Below are positions 1 through 11,845 of a DNA stretch of 64,000 nucleotides, in pieces. Under the pieces are notes generated by a model. That model did not search any database. It worked only from the letters and a program-made list of their open reading frames with translations, and was not told the origin of the DNA. Within the stretch, counting starts at the first letter, position 1; every line of letters starts with the position of its first letter. The DNA is from Bordetella genomosp. 5. Lineage in GTDB: Bacteria > Pseudomonadota > Gammaproteobacteria > Burkholderiales > Burkholderiaceae_B. Both the position numbers and the translations under genes were made by a program. The stretch spans positions 434,001 to 498,000 of the forward strand of contig NZ_NEVN01000013.1 in NCBI RefSeq assembly GCF_002261475.1, read 5' to 3'.

Positions 1-892
1 GCTCGAACAGTGCCTCGAGCGAGCGCACGCGCATGACGCCATGCGCGCGCAGGAAGGCGTCGACGGCGGCATCGTTGCCCGCGAGCGCGCCGGTATGCGT
101 GCTCGCCAGCGCGTCCCCTTGCGCCGACTGGCCCAGCTTGTAGGCGATCACCGGTTTGCCGGCCGCGCGGGCCCGTGCCAACGCACGCGCCATCGCCGGC
201 GCGTCGCGCAGCGTCTCCATGAAAAGCAGAATCACGCGAGTCTGCGCATCGTCCACCAGCGCATCCACGACTTCGCCCACGCTGATGTCGGCTTCATTGC
301 CCACCGACACGGAACGCGCGAAACCGAAGCCGCGCGCCGCCGCGCGCGAGAGCAGTGAGCCCATCATCGATCCGCTTTGCGAGACCAGGCTGATGTCGCC
401 CGGGATCAGATCGTCGGCCTCGAAGACCGCGTTCACCGACAAGATCGCACCGCCATGCAGGTCCGCGCATCCGATACTGTTGGGGCCGAGCAGTCGCAGG
501 CCGAGCGCCCTCGCCTGACGCACCAGCGCCTCCTGGCGCAGGCGCCCGGCTTCGTCGCTTTCGGCGAAGCCATCGGAATAGACGGTGACCACGCGTGCGC
601 CGGCGCGCGCGCACGGCTCGAGCAGCGCTTCGACCTGCGCGCCCGGCACCATAATGAACACATGCTCCACCGCTTCGGGCAACGCGTCGAGCGTGGGCCA
701 GGCGCGTTCACCCAGCACCGTGTCGCGTGCCGGGTTGATCGGATAGATGCGGCCGCCGTATCGGTGCTTGCGCATGAAGCGCAGCGGGCGGGCCGTGTTC
801 TTGGCGGGATCGGCCGACGCGCCGACGAGCGCCACGCTCGCGGGCGCGAGCAGCGCCTGGGCACACAAGGTGCCCGGTTGTGAAGAAGTCAT
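1..892 (-). CDS. Acyl-CoA synthetase (NDP-forming), CoA-binding/ligase domains, C-terminus outside window
   Basis: The gene reads leftward from an ATG at 892 and is still open at the window edge, so about 297 N-terminal residues are visible. An N-terminal Rossmann-type CoA-binding domain (LVGASADPAKN near residue 18) is followed by a succinyl-CoA-ligase-like domain with GPNSIG, VSQSG and, near the edge, THTGALAG, which resembles the phosphohistidine segment of ADP-forming acetyl-CoA synthetases. Members of this family interconvert acyl-CoA and acid plus nucleotide triphosphate. It starts 11 bp after the stop of the MmgE/PrpD gene, so the two are probably cotranscribed. The acyl substrate cannot be read from the sequence. 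Confidence 0.85.
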   Translation of the reverse strand, partial: MTSSQPGTLCAQALLAPASVALVGASADPAKNTARPLRFMRKHRYGGRIYPINPARDTVLGERAWPTLDALPEAVEHVFIMVPGAQVEALLEPCARAGARVVTVYSDGFAESDEAGRLRQEALVRQARALGLRLLGPNSIGCADLHGGAILSVNAVFEADDLIPGDISLVSQSGSMMGSLLSRAAARGFGFARSVSVGNEADISVGEVVDALVDDAQTRVILLFMETLRDAPAMARALARARAAGKPVIAYKLGQSAQGDALASTHTGALAGNDAAVDAFLRAHGVMRVRSLEALFE

Positions 893-903
893 GGCGCGTG
901 TCC

Positions 904-2259
904 TCAGACGGTGGCGGGGTCGGCGGCGAGCCGAAGGTCGGCCACGCTCAAGGTGTCGAGCCGCCAGATGGCGTCGCGCAGGGCCAGCATGCGGGCGCTG
1001 CCGAGCACGGGGCCGGCAAGCTCGGCGAACTTGTCGTCGAGTTCCGCATCCGACAGCGGCGACTCGGGATCGCCCTTGCGATACGGCGCCTCGTGGCACA
1101 GCGTGCGGCCGTTCTTGAGCGTGATCTCGACGTGGGCGGCACGTTGCCGCGGAAACCCCGCCGTCAGCGCCGGATCCTCGCGCAGCGTGAGGCGGCGCAT
1201 GAGCGCGCGCAACGCCGGGTCGTGCAGGCGCGCTTCATCGAACGCGGACAGGCGCACCGAGCCGTGCAGCAACGCGTGGCTGACCACATAAGCCAGGCTG
1301 AACTTGGCCTCGAATGCCGTCACCGGCTTGTCGTTGCCCGTCACGTCGATGGCCGTGCGATAGCTGCGCACGTCGATGTGCTCGATCTCGTCCGGCAGCG
1401 CGCCCTGCGCGCGCAGCGCGAGCGCCGCGTCGATGGCGGCAAAGGTATGGCCGCAGCAACCATGGTTTTTCTGGGTGATGCGCGTGATGTTGTAGACCTG
1501 GCCCAGGCCTTCGGTGGCGCGCTGCCACTCGACCTGACCGGCCAGCGCCGCGCCGAATCCCACCTCGCCCTCGAGGATGTCGGGAACCCCGGTGATGCCG
1601 TTCGCGGCGCCCAGTGCGGCGCGCACGCCCACGTTGGCCGCATTGCCGGCGTGCAGCGCCTTGCTCATGGCGTCCGAGCGAAACGCCTGCTGCAGACCGG
1701 CCGCCAGCGTGGCGGCGGTGGCGATGGCATGACGCATCACATCGGCCGATCCGGGCGCGAGCATGGCGGCCCCCGCCGCGGCCGCGCCCAGGCTGCCCAC
1801 CGTGCCGGTGGTGTGAAAGTAGCGGTAATGCGCCGGCTGCATCGCGGCGCCGATCCGTGTGGATATCTCGTAGCCGGCCACGACGGCGCGCAGCAGCGCG
1901 AGGCCGTCGGCCTGACGCGCTTCGGCCAGCGCCAACGCGGCGGAGATCGTCGGGCAGCCGGGGTGATAGACCGCATCGCGGAAGATGTCGTCGAACTCGA
2001 CGGCGTGCGACACGCTGCCATTGATCCAGGCGGCCGTCGCCGGCAAGGCGGTGGTGCCGCAACCGGGCAGGCTGCTCGCGCCCAGGCCGAGTTCGTCGCG
2101 GTGGGCCGCCAGGAGCTGCGCGCAGGGTGCGGTGCGGGTACCCGGGTACAGCGCCGCCAGCCAATCGAGCACGGCCCGTTTGGCGTGGTGCATGACGTCC
2201 GGGGCCAGGGGGGCGCGCGCGTCATGCGCGCCGTAGTCGGCCAGCGTGTCCAACAGCAT
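904..2259 (-). CDS. MmgE/PrpD family protein
   Basis: A 451-residue protein of the MmgE/PrpD family, whose characterised members include 2-methylcitrate dehydratase (PrpD) and cis-aconitate decarboxylase. I chose the ATG at 2259 (MLLDTLADYG) because GGGAG lies five bases upstream; the frame continues farther 5' without a better site. Family hallmarks seen are an Ala-rich helical N-terminal half with AVEFDDIF and HPGCP, and KNHGCCGHTF in the middle. No methylcitrate synthase or prpB is near, so propionate catabolism is not implied. The context (LysR upstream, acyl-CoA synthetase 11 bp downstream) suggests breakdown of an unidentified organic acid through a CoA thioester. Confidence 0.85.
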   Translation of the reverse strand: MLLDTLADYGAHDARAPLAPDVMHHAKRAVLDWLAALYPGTRTAPCAQLLAAHRDELGLGASSLPGCGTTALPATAAWINGSVSHAVEFDDIFRDAVYHPGCPTISAALALAEARQADGLALLRAVVAGYEISTRIGAAMQPAHYRYFHTTGTVGSLGAAAAGAAMLAPGSADVMRHAIATAATLAAGLQQAFRSDAMSKALHAGNAANVGVRAALGAANGITGVPDILEGEVGFGAALAGQVEWQRATEGLGQVYNITRITQKNHGCCGHTFAAIDAALALRAQGALPDEIEHIDVRSYRTAIDVTGNDKPVTAFEAKFSLAYVVSHALLHGSVRLSAFDEARLHDPALRALMRRLTLREDPALTAGFPRQRAAHVEITLKNGRTLCHEAPYRKGDPESPLSDAELDDKFAELAGPVLGSARMLALRDAIWRLDTLSVADLRLAADPATV

Positions 2260-2386
2260 GGTGTCTCCCGTGGCGGTCGGAGTGCCGCCTCGAGATTCCA
2301 ATCTACGCAAGCCGTGGGGGCCGAGGATTGAAAAAAAGGAAAGCCAGCGTTCGTGTCGTTCTGGCCGGGCCCTTGCCGCAACGGCG

Positions 2387-3286
2387 TCAGCCCGCGTCGG
2401 GCGGCGCCATCAGGGTATCGAGCAGGTCGGCGGCGGCGGCGTTGAGGCTGCCGATGTCGCGCACGCAGGTGTAGAACTGGCGTTCGGCCCAGGCGTCTTT
2501 CAGGCGCAGCAGCACGAGCCCCATGCTGCCGAGGTAGTTGGCGGCAATGCGTTCGGGCACGACGCCCACGCCCAGCCCCTCGCGGATCATGCGGCAGCGG
2601 GTCTCGAAATTGGCCACCTGCATGCGCACGGTGGGCGGACGCGAGAGCGACTGGCCGGCGTAAGCCAGGAACTGGTCGAGAGAATGGCGCGGAAAGTATC
2701 CCAGCAGGTCGTAATCGAGCGCTTCTTCGAGGTAGAGCTCGCCGCGCTGCGCGAGCGCATGGCCGACCGGCACCACGAGCCCGACGCGGTCGCGCCGGAA
2801 CGGAAACGACGCCACGCCGGGCACGGGGTGCACCGCATGATAGATGCCGATATCCACCGTGCTCTCGGCCACCAGGCGGGCGATATCGAAGCTGTGCGCC
2901 TCGATCAGGTCCACGCTGACCTGCGGACGCGCGGCCAGAAACCGGCCCATGATGGACGGCAGGAACTGCAGACTGGTGGAGGGATTGGCGGCGAGCCGGA
3001 TGCGCGCCTGACCTTCGGCCGAATACTGGTCGATGGCCTGTTCGGCGAGCTGCACGCTTTTGAGGATGGCCTTGGCACGCTGATAAAGCAGCATGCCCGC
3101 CGGGGTGGGCTCGACGCCGCGACCGTGGCGCACCAGCAGGGTGCGGTCGAGATGGCGTTCGAGTTCGGCGACGCGTTTGCTGGCCGCCGAGGTGACGAGA
3201 TTTTCGCGTTGTGCCGCGCGGGAGAGGCTTTTTTCCTCGATGGCAGCGACGAAAATCTCAAGCGCGGGCAGGTCCAGCTTTTTCAT
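2387..3286 (-). CDS. LysR family transcriptional regulator
   Basis: This 299-residue protein has the typical LysR N-terminal winged helix-turn-helix (about residues 6-65: ALEIFVAAIEEKSLSRAA, then SAASKRVAELERHL) and a periplasmic-binding-like effector domain from about residue 90. It lies upstream of and in the same direction as the MmgE/PrpD gene, with a 127-bp gap that has room for a separate promoter, and probably controls that small catabolic operon. It ends the synteny block with yidC, after which mnmE is often found in related genomes. The effector is unknown. Confidence 0.9.
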   Translation of the reverse strand: MKKLDLPALEIFVAAIEEKSLSRAAQRENLVTSAASKRVAELERHLDRTLLVRHGRGVEPTPAGMLLYQRAKAILKSVQLAEQAIDQYSAEGQARIRLAANPSTSLQFLPSIMGRFLAARPQVSVDLIEAHSFDIARLVAESTVDIGIYHAVHPVPGVASFPFRRDRVGLVVPVGHALAQRGELYLEEALDYDLLGYFPRHSLDQFLAYAGQSLSRPPTVRMQVANFETRCRMIREGLGVGVVPERIAANYLGSMGLVLLRLKDAWAERQFYTCVRDIGSLNAAAADLLDTLMAPPDAG

Positions 3287-3311
3287 GAGCCAGCCCCGCC
3301 CGCGCCCGTCA

Positions 3312-5018
3312 TCAGCTGTTGGCCGCCGACGCGGTCTGACGTTCCAGACGGCGCGTGATGGCCCACTGCTGAGCGATCGACAGCGCGTTGTTCACGCACC
3401 AGTACAGCACCAGACCGGCCGGGAAGAAGAACATCATCCCGCCGAAGACGAGCGGCATGACCATCATCACCTTGGCCTGGATGGGGTCCGGCGGCGTCGG
3501 GTTGAGTTTGATCTGCAGGAACATCGTGGCCATCATGATGGCGGGCAGGATGAAGTACGGATCACGCACGGACAGATCCTGCACCCACAGAATCCAGGGG
3601 GCGCCGCGCATCTCGACGCTGGCCAGCAGCACCCAGTACAGCGCGATGAACACCGGGATCTGCACCACCATGGGCAGGCAGCCGCCCAGCGGATTGATCT
3701 TTTCGGTGCGGTACATCTCCATCATGGCCTGGTTGAGCTTCTGGCGATCGTCGCCGTACTTCTCTTTCAGGGCCTGCAGACGGGGAGCGACCTGCTTCAT
3801 GCGGGCCATCGAGGCGTAGCTCTTCGAGGCGAGCGGGAAGAACACGGCCTTAATGATCATCGTGAGGGCCACGATGGTCCAGCCCCAGTTGCCCAGCAGG
3901 CTGTGCAGCCAGGTCATCAGCGCGAACAAGGGCTTGGCGATGATGGTGAGCCAACCGTAGTCGACCACCAGCTCCAGGCCGGGGGCCACGGCTTCCATGG
4001 CCTTCTGGTCTTGCGGACCGACCCACAGTTGCGCATCGACGGCAGCCGTCGCGCCCGGGGCGATCTGGCCGACCGGCTCGATCGTGCGGGCGGCGTACAG
4101 GCCCGGCTGCAGTTGCAGCAGGTCGTTGGTGCGCTGCTTGCCTTGTTGCGGCACCCAGGCGGTCGCGAAGTAATGCTGCACCACGCCGATCCAGCCGTTG
4201 TCGGCCTGTTTGACGTAACGCGCCTTGCTCTTTTCGATGTCGCCGAAGGTGATCTTCTGGAACTTCTCCTGTTCGGAGTAGACCGCGACGCCGGTGAACG
4301 TGTGATAGAAGCTCGACGTGCCGGCGGGATCGTTGCCATCGCGCTCGAGCTGCAGATACACGGACGGCGTGATCGGCGCCTGACCGATGTTGGCGAGCTC
4401 GTGGCGCACCTTGACGTCGTAGCTGCCGCGGTTGAGCGTGTAGGTCTTGATGACGCGCACGCCACCCGATTCGCCTTCGAAGCGCACCACCAGGGTGTCC
4501 TGGCCATCCTTCAGCTCACGGTCCGTGGAGGTGAGGCGGAACGGCGTCAGGTGGGTCGGGAACGATTCGCCGGCCGGCGCGCCCACGACGCCCGTCTGGG
4601 CCACGTAGGTGAGCGCGGGCGAGCGATCGAGCAGCACCATCGGCTTGGGATCGTCGGTGCTGGTCGGGTACTTGAGCAGTTCGGCACGCACGAGCTGGGC
4701 GCCGACCGGATCGAAGGTCATGCGCAGCACGTCGGACGACACCACCACCTGCTCGGCGCGCACGGCGGCCGGGGTGTTGCTGCCGGGCACCGAGGTCGGC
4801 GCGGCGGCGCCGGTCGCGGCCGGCACCGAGGCGGCGGGGGCCGCGGCATTCGGAACCGAGCCGTTGGCCGCCGGGGTGTCGGCGGGCTTGGCCTGCTGTT
4901 CGCTCGCCGGGGCATTGCCAAACAGCGACGGCTTGCCGCTATGGACTTGCCAGTTGTTCCAGAGGAGCAACAGCGAGAAGGAGAAAATCATCCAGAGGAC
5001 GGTTCGTCGGATATCCAT
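3312..5018 (-). CDS. yidC: Membrane protein insertase YidC
   Basis: A 568-residue YidC of the Gram-negative type. The start is MDIRRTVLWM at 5018, giving an N-terminal transmembrane segment (about residues 5-22) followed by an Ala/Pro-rich linker and the large periplasmic beta domain. The conserved insertase core follows at the C-terminus: WGWTIVALTMIIKAVFFPL, a cytoplasmic coiled-coil hairpin (ARMKQVAPRLQALKEKYGDD), NPLGGCLPMVVQIPVF, and the last helices ending in VLYWCVNN. It inserts proteins into the inner membrane alone or with SecYEG. It forms the classical rpmH-rnpA-yidD-yidC cluster, all leftward, 46 bp after yidD. Confidence 0.97.
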   Translation of the reverse strand: MDIRRTVLWMIFSFSLLLLWNNWQVHSGKPSLFGNAPASEQQAKPADTPAANGSVPNAAAPAASVPAATGAAAPTSVPGSNTPAAVRAEQVVVSSDVLRMTFDPVGAQLVRAELLKYPTSTDDPKPMVLLDRSPALTYVAQTGVVGAPAGESFPTHLTPFRLTSTDRELKDGQDTLVVRFEGESGGVRVIKTYTLNRGSYDVKVRHELANIGQAPITPSVYLQLERDGNDPAGTSSFYHTFTGVAVYSEQEKFQKITFGDIEKSKARYVKQADNGWIGVVQHYFATAWVPQQGKQRTNDLLQLQPGLYAARTIEPVGQIAPGATAAVDAQLWVGPQDQKAMEAVAPGLELVVDYGWLTIIAKPLFALMTWLHSLLGNWGWTIVALTMIIKAVFFPLASKSYASMARMKQVAPRLQALKEKYGDDRQKLNQAMMEMYRTEKINPLGGCLPMVVQIPVFIALYWVLLASVEMRGAPWILWVQDLSVRDPYFILPAIMMATMFLQIKLNPTPPDPIQAKVMMVMPLVFGGMMFFFPAGLVLYWCVNNALSIAQQWAITRRLERQTASAANS

Positions 5019-5064
5019 GGTGCCTGGGGAGTGAATGCGGGCAGCAAAGCCCGGCAGTTTAGCG

Positions 5065-5352
5065 TCAATCGTGTCCGGTGCGGTGGTGATGCGTACAGCA
5101 GGGTTGGCCGGTCGGACCCGAGCTGGATGAATCCGAGCCAGGGGGAACCGGATCGTATCCGCCCGCCGTCCAGGGATGGCAGCGGCCGATACGACGCACG
5201 GCCAACCATAGACCACGGCCCGGGCCATGACGTTCAATGGCTTCGATGGCGTAGGCCGAGCAGGTCGGCGTAAAACGGCACTGCCGGCCGATCCAGGGGC
5301 TCAGAAAAAACCGGTAAAACCGGATCGGCGCGATCAGCAGAGCCCGCATCAT
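5065..5352 (-). CDS. yidD: Membrane protein insertion efficiency factor YidD
   Basis: A 95-residue YidD homologue recognised from [18 protein letters not shown] followed by the [16 protein letters not shown] motif and GRCHPW. Family members are small membrane-associated proteins that aid YidC-dependent insertion. The ATG at 5352 overlaps the rnpA stop codon (the doublet ATGATG spans 5347-5352; the second ATG at 5349 is equally possible), which is the usual translational coupling in this cluster. The tail after about residue 70 is Ser/His-rich and not conserved. Confidence 0.93.
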   Translation of the reverse strand: MMRALLIAPIRFYRFFLSPWIGRQCRFTPTCSAYAIEAIERHGPGRGLWLAVRRIGRCHPWTAGGYDPVPPGSDSSSSGPTGQPCCTHHHRTGHD

Positions 5353-5735
5353 CGCCGTATCCGCCCGAAGTGAGCGTCTACTTCGGCGCGAGCGGCCAAT
5401 TTCAGTTGGGTCAGCGTCGTGGGACTGACCTTTCTGTGGAGCCGGACCACGTAGTCTTGCGGCGGCAGCGCCAGGCGCTGATGCCGGAACGACTCGCGGA
5501 TGACCCGCTTGAGCGCGTTGCGGGTGACGGCCAGCGCGGCGAAGCGCTTGGCGATCACCAGGCCCAGCCGGGCACAGGAAACCGGCGCACCGTCTTGGGG
5601 TGCGCTGGCCTGACCGGCGGGAGCGGCGCTCACAATGAACATCGCCCCTCGGGCCAACCGGCGGCCTTTTAGGGCTGCGGCAAACTCGGAGGGGCGATGC
5701 AAGCGCGCCTCCGCGGGAAGCGTGGCGCGCGACAT
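5349..5735 (-). CDS. rnpA: Ribonuclease P protein component
   Basis: A 128-residue RnpA. I placed the start at 5735 ([18 protein letters not shown]) since upstream residues in the open frame look non-coding. The signature basic helix [15 protein letters not shown] (family RNR motif) is clear, preceded by [14 protein letters not shown]. The protein binds RNase P RNA in 5' maturation of tRNAs. It lies between rpmH and yidD; a sequence of about 20 residues between the N-terminal helix and the RNR region (about residues 35-50) is longer than in the E. coli protein. Confidence 0.95.
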   Translation of the reverse strand: MSRATLPAEARLHRPSEFAAALKGRRLARGAMFIVSAAPAGQASAPQDGAPVSCARLGLVIAKRFAALAVTRNALKRVIRESFRHQRLALPPQDYVVRLHRKVSPTTLTQLKLAARAEVDAHFGRIRR

Positions 5736-5860
5736 GGCAGACAGCTTGGCCTGTTGCCGGGAATCAGCAGGTACTACGGGTGAAACAATGGCGCTGGCTT
5801 GCGTGGGCCTGCCAGGCCGTGTGATTCCGGGCAACGTGGTGCAAGTCCGGGAAACCGGAC

Positions 5861-5995
5861 TTAGACGGCCAGACGCTTGCGGCCCTTGGCGCGGCGAGCG
5901 TTCAGGATGGCGCGGCCGGCACGAGTCTTCATGCGCAGGCGAAAGCCGTGGGTACGCTTGCGACGGGTAACGGAAGGTTGGTAGGTGCGTTTCAT
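5861..5995 (-). CDS. rpmH: 50S ribosomal protein L34
   Basis: A 44-codon gene reading [18 protein letters not shown] and ending in GRKRLAV, which is the canonical L34 sequence and length. L34 is a basic protein of the large ribosomal subunit. It is the first gene of the leftward rpmH-rnpA-yidD-yidC cluster and diverges from dnaA across the DnaA-box region. It was identified directly from the nucleotide sequence. Confidence 0.97.
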   Translation of the reverse strand: MKRTYQPSVTRRKRTHGFRLRMKTRAGRAILNARRAKGRKRLAV

Positions 5996-6079
5996 GGACA
6001 GTCCACAAAAAGAACAAAAGTCAGAAGGGGAGACCCTGCCCGACGGGTTCAGCGAATCCGCTCCCGGGCGGGTATCCGG

Positions 6080-6088
6080 ATATCCACA
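6080..6088 (+). promoter_or_regulatory. DnaA box, one mismatch
   Basis: The nonamer ATATCCACA differs from the consensus TTATCCACA at one position. It lies between the two divergent operons. Confidence 0.5.
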
Positions 6089-6446
6089 TGCGAGAGCACG
6101 GGCCGGACGGGGCTCGGGGTGGACAACTCGACGACAAAACCCTAAAGCAACAATAGGCTTAATGCGGCTAGGGAGAGATCGTGCAGGTCATCCTGCGTGG
6201 CGTGGCGACATACTTGCCGTGGCAGTCCCAGGAGTATCCGACGTACCTTCCCGAGAAGCTCGGGGGCGGCACTTGGCTTACGCTGGCGTCACATTCGGCG
6301 TCGCACATGGATGTCGAGGACACCCATCGCCTGATTCCAAAGAACCTTCTGACAGACAGAATTCGGAAAAGCCCACCATTTCAGCAAGTTTTCCGTTCCT
6401 TGTCAAACAGTTAGGACGGCTGCGCGCAGGGCCGCGGACGGGGGCC

Positions 6447-6478
6447 TGTGGATAACCCATGCCCAGAAAGGGTAGAAT
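6447..6478 (+). promoter_or_regulatory. dnaA: dnaA promoter overlapped by a perfect DnaA box
   Basis: TGTGGATAA at 6447-6455 is a perfect DnaA box on the minus strand. A -10-like hexamer TAGAAT sits at 6473-6478, so the box covers the expected -35 position (about 6450-6455). This would place transcription start near 6485, just before the dnaA ATG, and would allow DnaA to repress its own gene. Confidence 0.55.
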
Positions 6479-6499
6479 CGAGGTTTGAACAAGAGCGAC

Positions 6500-8023
6500 A
6501 TGAAAGAATTCTGGCAGACCTGCGTCAGTCGTCTTGAGCAGGAACTCCCCCCCCAACAAATCAGCGCGTGGATCAGACCGCTGGTCCCGCTTGCCTTTGA
6601 CGAAGCGCAGGCGGTGCTGCGCGTGGCTGCCCCCAATCGTTTCAAACTCGATTGGGTCCGCAAGAACTTTTCACATCAGATCGAGGCGCTTGCAACCGAA
6701 TGGTTCAAGCGTCCGGTCCAGGTGTTGTTCGAGTTGCCCAGCCACAGCGCCACTCCACGCATGCCCATCACGCCCCGCGCTCCGGTTGCGCCGCCGGCGC
6801 CTTCGGCCGCGCCCGCGCCGCAGTCGGCGGTCGCCGCCGTGACCGCGCTCGCGGCGGCAGCCACGGCCAATGCGGCGCACAACGAGGCGGCCCACATGGC
6901 CATCCCGTCGCCGCCGTTCTCGCCGGGTGCGCCTGCCGCGCCCGCGATGCACGCGCCTGGCGCGCCGGCGGCCGCCGATGCGGCCAACATCGTGTACGAG
7001 CGTTCGCGCCTGAACACCGACCTCACGTTCGAGAACTTCGTGACCGGTAAGGCCAACCAGCTCGCACGCGCCGCGGCGCTGCAGGTGGCCGAGAACCCCG
7101 GCATCTCGTACAACCCGCTGTTTCTGTACGGCGGCGTCGGCCTGGGCAAGACTCACCTCATCCACGCCATCGGCAATGCGATGGTGGCGGCCGGCACCGG
7201 CGTGCGTGTGCGCTACGTGCATGCCGACCAATACGTGTCCGATGTGGTCAAGGCGTACCAGCGCAAGGCGTTCGACGATTTCAAGCGCTACTACCACTCG
7301 CTCGATCTGTTGCTGATCGACGATATCCAGTTCTTCTCCGGCAAGAACCGCACGCAGGAAGAGTTCTTCTATGCGTTCGAAGCGATGGTGGCGCAGCGCA
7401 AGCAGATCATCATCACGAGCGACACCTACCCGAAGGAGCTCGCCGGGATCGACAGCCGTCTGATCTCGCGCTTCGATTCGGGTCTGACGGTCGCGATCGA
7501 GCCGCCCGAGCTCGAGATGCGGGTGGCGATCCTGTTGCGCAAGGCCGAGTCCGAGGGCGTGCCCATGCCCGAAGAAGTGGCGTTCTTCATTGCCAAGCAT
7601 CTGCGCAGCAATGTGCGCGAGCTCGAAGGCGCCCTGCGCAAGGTCCTGGCCTATGCGCGTTTCCATGGCCGCGACGTGCTCAATGTCGATGTCTGCAAGG
7701 AAGCCCTGAAGGACCTGCTGTCGGTATCGAATGGCCAGATCACGGTCGAGAACATCCAGAAGACGGTAGCGGATTTCTACAAGATCAAGGTGGCCGACAT
7801 GTATTCGAAACGCCGGCCCGCCAATATCGCCCTGCCGCGCCAGGTTGCCATGTACCTGGCCAAGGAGTTGACGCAAAAAAGCCTGCCCGAGATCGGGGAC
7901 TTGTTCGGGGGCCGGGATCACACCACGGTGCTGCACGCCGTGCGCAAGATCTCCGACGCCCGCGCCAAGCAAGCCGAGCTTAACCATACCCTGCACGTGT
8001 TGGAACAAACTCTAAAAGGATGA
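6500..8023 (+). CDS. dnaA: Chromosomal replication initiator DnaA
   Basis: A 507-residue DnaA. Domain I is the N-terminal [16 protein letters not shown] region, followed by a long Ala/Pro-rich linker (domain II, about residues 90-165). The AAA+ domain has Walker A GGVGLGKT near residue 211 and Walker [11 protein letters not shown] near 270. Domain IV carries the box-binding signature [14 protein letters not shown] near 470. I prefer the ATG at 6500 over the in-frame TTG at 6485 because the predicted transcript starts close to 6485 and family members begin MKEFWQTC. Its stop overlaps the region just before dnaN, so the two are coupled. Confidence 0.97.
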   Translation: MKEFWQTCVSRLEQELPPQQISAWIRPLVPLAFDEAQAVLRVAAPNRFKLDWVRKNFSHQIEALATEWFKRPVQVLFELPSHSATPRMPITPRAPVAPPAPSAAPAPQSAVAAVTALAAAATANAAHNEAAHMAIPSPPFSPGAPAAPAMHAPGAPAAADAANIVYERSRLNTDLTFENFVTGKANQLARAAALQVAENPGISYNPLFLYGGVGLGKTHLIHAIGNAMVAAGTGVRVRYVHADQYVSDVVKAYQRKAFDDFKRYYHSLDLLLIDDIQFFSGKNRTQEEFFYAFEAMVAQRKQIIITSDTYPKELAGIDSRLISRFDSGLTVAIEPPELEMRVAILLRKAESEGVPMPEEVAFFIAKHLRSNVRELEGALRKVLAYARFHGRDVLNVDVCKEALKDLLSVSNGQITVENIQKTVADFYKIKVADMYSKRRPANIALPRQVAMYLAKELTQKSLPEIGDLFGGRDHTTVLHAVRKISDARAKQAELNHTLHVLEQTLKG

Positions 8024-8025
8024 AC

Positions 8026-9135
8026 ATGCAACTCGTACAAACCACACGCGATGCATTGCTGAAACCGCTGTCGACTGTGGCGGGCATCGTCGAACGACGC
8101 CATACCCTGCCCATCCTGGCGAACATCCTGATGCGCAAAGAGGGCAACAAGGTCGCGTTCATTGCCACCGACCTCGAAGTCCAGATCACGACGCATGCCG
8201 ATTTTGGTGTGGGGCAGGACAACGAATCCACCACGGTTGCCGCGCGCAAGCTGCTCGACATCCTGAAGGCCCTGCCCGACACGGGCGAGGTCAAGCTCGC
8301 GCTCGCCAGCAACAAGCTGTCGGTGCAATCCGCCAAGAGCCGCTTCGCGCTGCAGACGCTGGCCGCCAGCGAGTTCCCCACCGTGGCTCAGCCCGAGCAA
8401 TGGGACGTCTCGCTGACCATGCCGCAGCGCACGCTGCGCCACCTGTTCAACATGGTGCACTTCGCCATGGCCCAGCAGGACATCCGCTACTACCTCAACG
8501 GCATGCTGCTGGTGTTCGAACCGGGCCGCGTGCGGGCCGTCGCCACCGATGGTCACCGCCTGGCGCATTGCGCCACCGAGGCTGACGGCATCGCCGAGCG
8601 CCACGAAGTGATCGTGCCGCGCAAGACCGTGCTCGAGATGCAGCGCCTGCTCGAAGACTCCGACGAGCCGGTGTCGCTCGACGTCGCGCCGGGCCAGATC
8701 CGTTTCCGCTTCGGCGATGTGGAGCTCGTCTCCAAGCTCGTCGAAGGCAAGTTCCCCGATTTCTCGCGTGTGATTCCCACGAACTACACGCGCCAGTTCA
8801 ACGTCAGCCGCGAGGCCCTGCAGGGCAGCCTGCAACGTGCCGCCATTCTGACCACCGACAAGTTCAAGGGCGTGCGCCTGCAGCTCGGTCAGAACGTCAT
8901 GAAGATCTCCTCGTCCAACGCCGAGCAGGAAGAGGCGCAGGAAGAGATCGACATCGACTACGGTTACGAGGCCCTGGACGTCGGCTTCAACGTCAGCTAT
9001 CTGCTCGACGTGCTGGCCAACGTCAAGGTTGAGAACGTGCAGTGGTCGGTGATGCCCGATGCCAACGCATCGGCGCTCATCACCCTGCCCGACGACGACC
9101 AGTTCAAGTACGTCGTCATGCCCATGCGGATCTGA
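8026..9135 (+). CDS. dnaN: DNA polymerase III beta subunit (sliding clamp)
   Basis: A 369-residue beta clamp, beginning MQLVQTTRDALLKPL and ending in the typical YVVMPMRI. This is the standard length of the three-domain clamp that encircles DNA and tethers polymerase III. An ATG six bases upstream (8020) overlaps the dnaA stop; the ATG at 8026 matches the family start. It is followed by a 97-bp gap before gyrB that holds a 7-bp hairpin at 9164-9182. Confidence 0.97.
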   Translation: MQLVQTTRDALLKPLSTVAGIVERRHTLPILANILMRKEGNKVAFIATDLEVQITTHADFGVGQDNESTTVAARKLLDILKALPDTGEVKLALASNKLSVQSAKSRFALQTLAASEFPTVAQPEQWDVSLTMPQRTLRHLFNMVHFAMAQQDIRYYLNGMLLVFEPGRVRAVATDGHRLAHCATEADGIAERHEVIVPRKTVLEMQRLLEDSDEPVSLDVAPGQIRFRFGDVELVSKLVEGKFPDFSRVIPTNYTRQFNVSREALQGSLQRAAILTTDKFKGVRLQLGQNVMKISSSNAEQEEAQEEIDIDYGYEALDVGFNVSYLLDVLANVKVENVQWSVMPDANASALITLPDDDQFKYVVMPMRI

Positions 9136-9214
9136 TCCGCACACCGGATGGGTAAGTGCCGCCGGCGGGCTTCGTGCCCGCCCGTGGTTCTGGCCGCGAG
9201 GTCGTACTTTATAG

Positions 9215-11680
<2,466 letters not shown>

Positions 11681-11760
11681 TGTGAGGGCGGCTCGCCGCC
11701 CGCCCGGCGATCATTCGCCGGGCATCTCCCGAGCGCCTTCCTGCCTGTGGTGCATCATGG

Positions 11761-11803
11761 AAACGACAAGGGCGCGGTCTCGTACCGCGCCCTTGTCGTT
11801 TTT
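11761..11803 (+). terminator. Rho-independent terminator of gyrB
   Basis: A perfect 18-bp stem (11761-11778 with 11784-11801) closes a five-base loop CTCGT, and the right arm ends in a short T-run to 11803. It ends the dnaA-dnaN-gyrB transcription unit 80 bp after the gyrB stop. Confidence 0.9.
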
Positions 11804-11845
11804 GCATTGCCTCTCTTTTTCAGGGGCCGACCGGCGCTGCCGTCG

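Larger units (their letters stand above)
5996..6499. other. rpmH-dnaA intergenic region, dnaA control region and candidate oriC
   Basis: This 504-bp non-coding stretch separates divergent rpmH and dnaA. It has one perfect DnaA box (6447-6455, reverse of TTATCCACA), one with a single mismatch (6080-6088) and a weaker one at about 6119-6127. The most A/T-rich part is around 6128-6165 and 6340-6415. In many bacteria oriC sits here, but Bordetella-type genomes may have the origin near mnmG, and only two good boxes are present. I therefore call it the dnaA regulatory region and only a candidate origin. Confidence 0.45.

Noticed and set aside
880-2331. A 483-codon rightward frame over the MmgE/PrpD gene
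   Set aside because: The leftward frame has family motifs and a ribosome binding site; the rightward one does not.
6181-6414. A 77-codon frame in the rpmH-dnaA gap
   Set aside because: It has no ribosome binding site and no resemblance to a known small protein, and it occupies the region expected to be regulatory.
6485-6499. TTG start for dnaA five codons upstream
   Set aside because: The likely transcription start is at about 6485, and the family N-terminus begins at MKEFWQTC.
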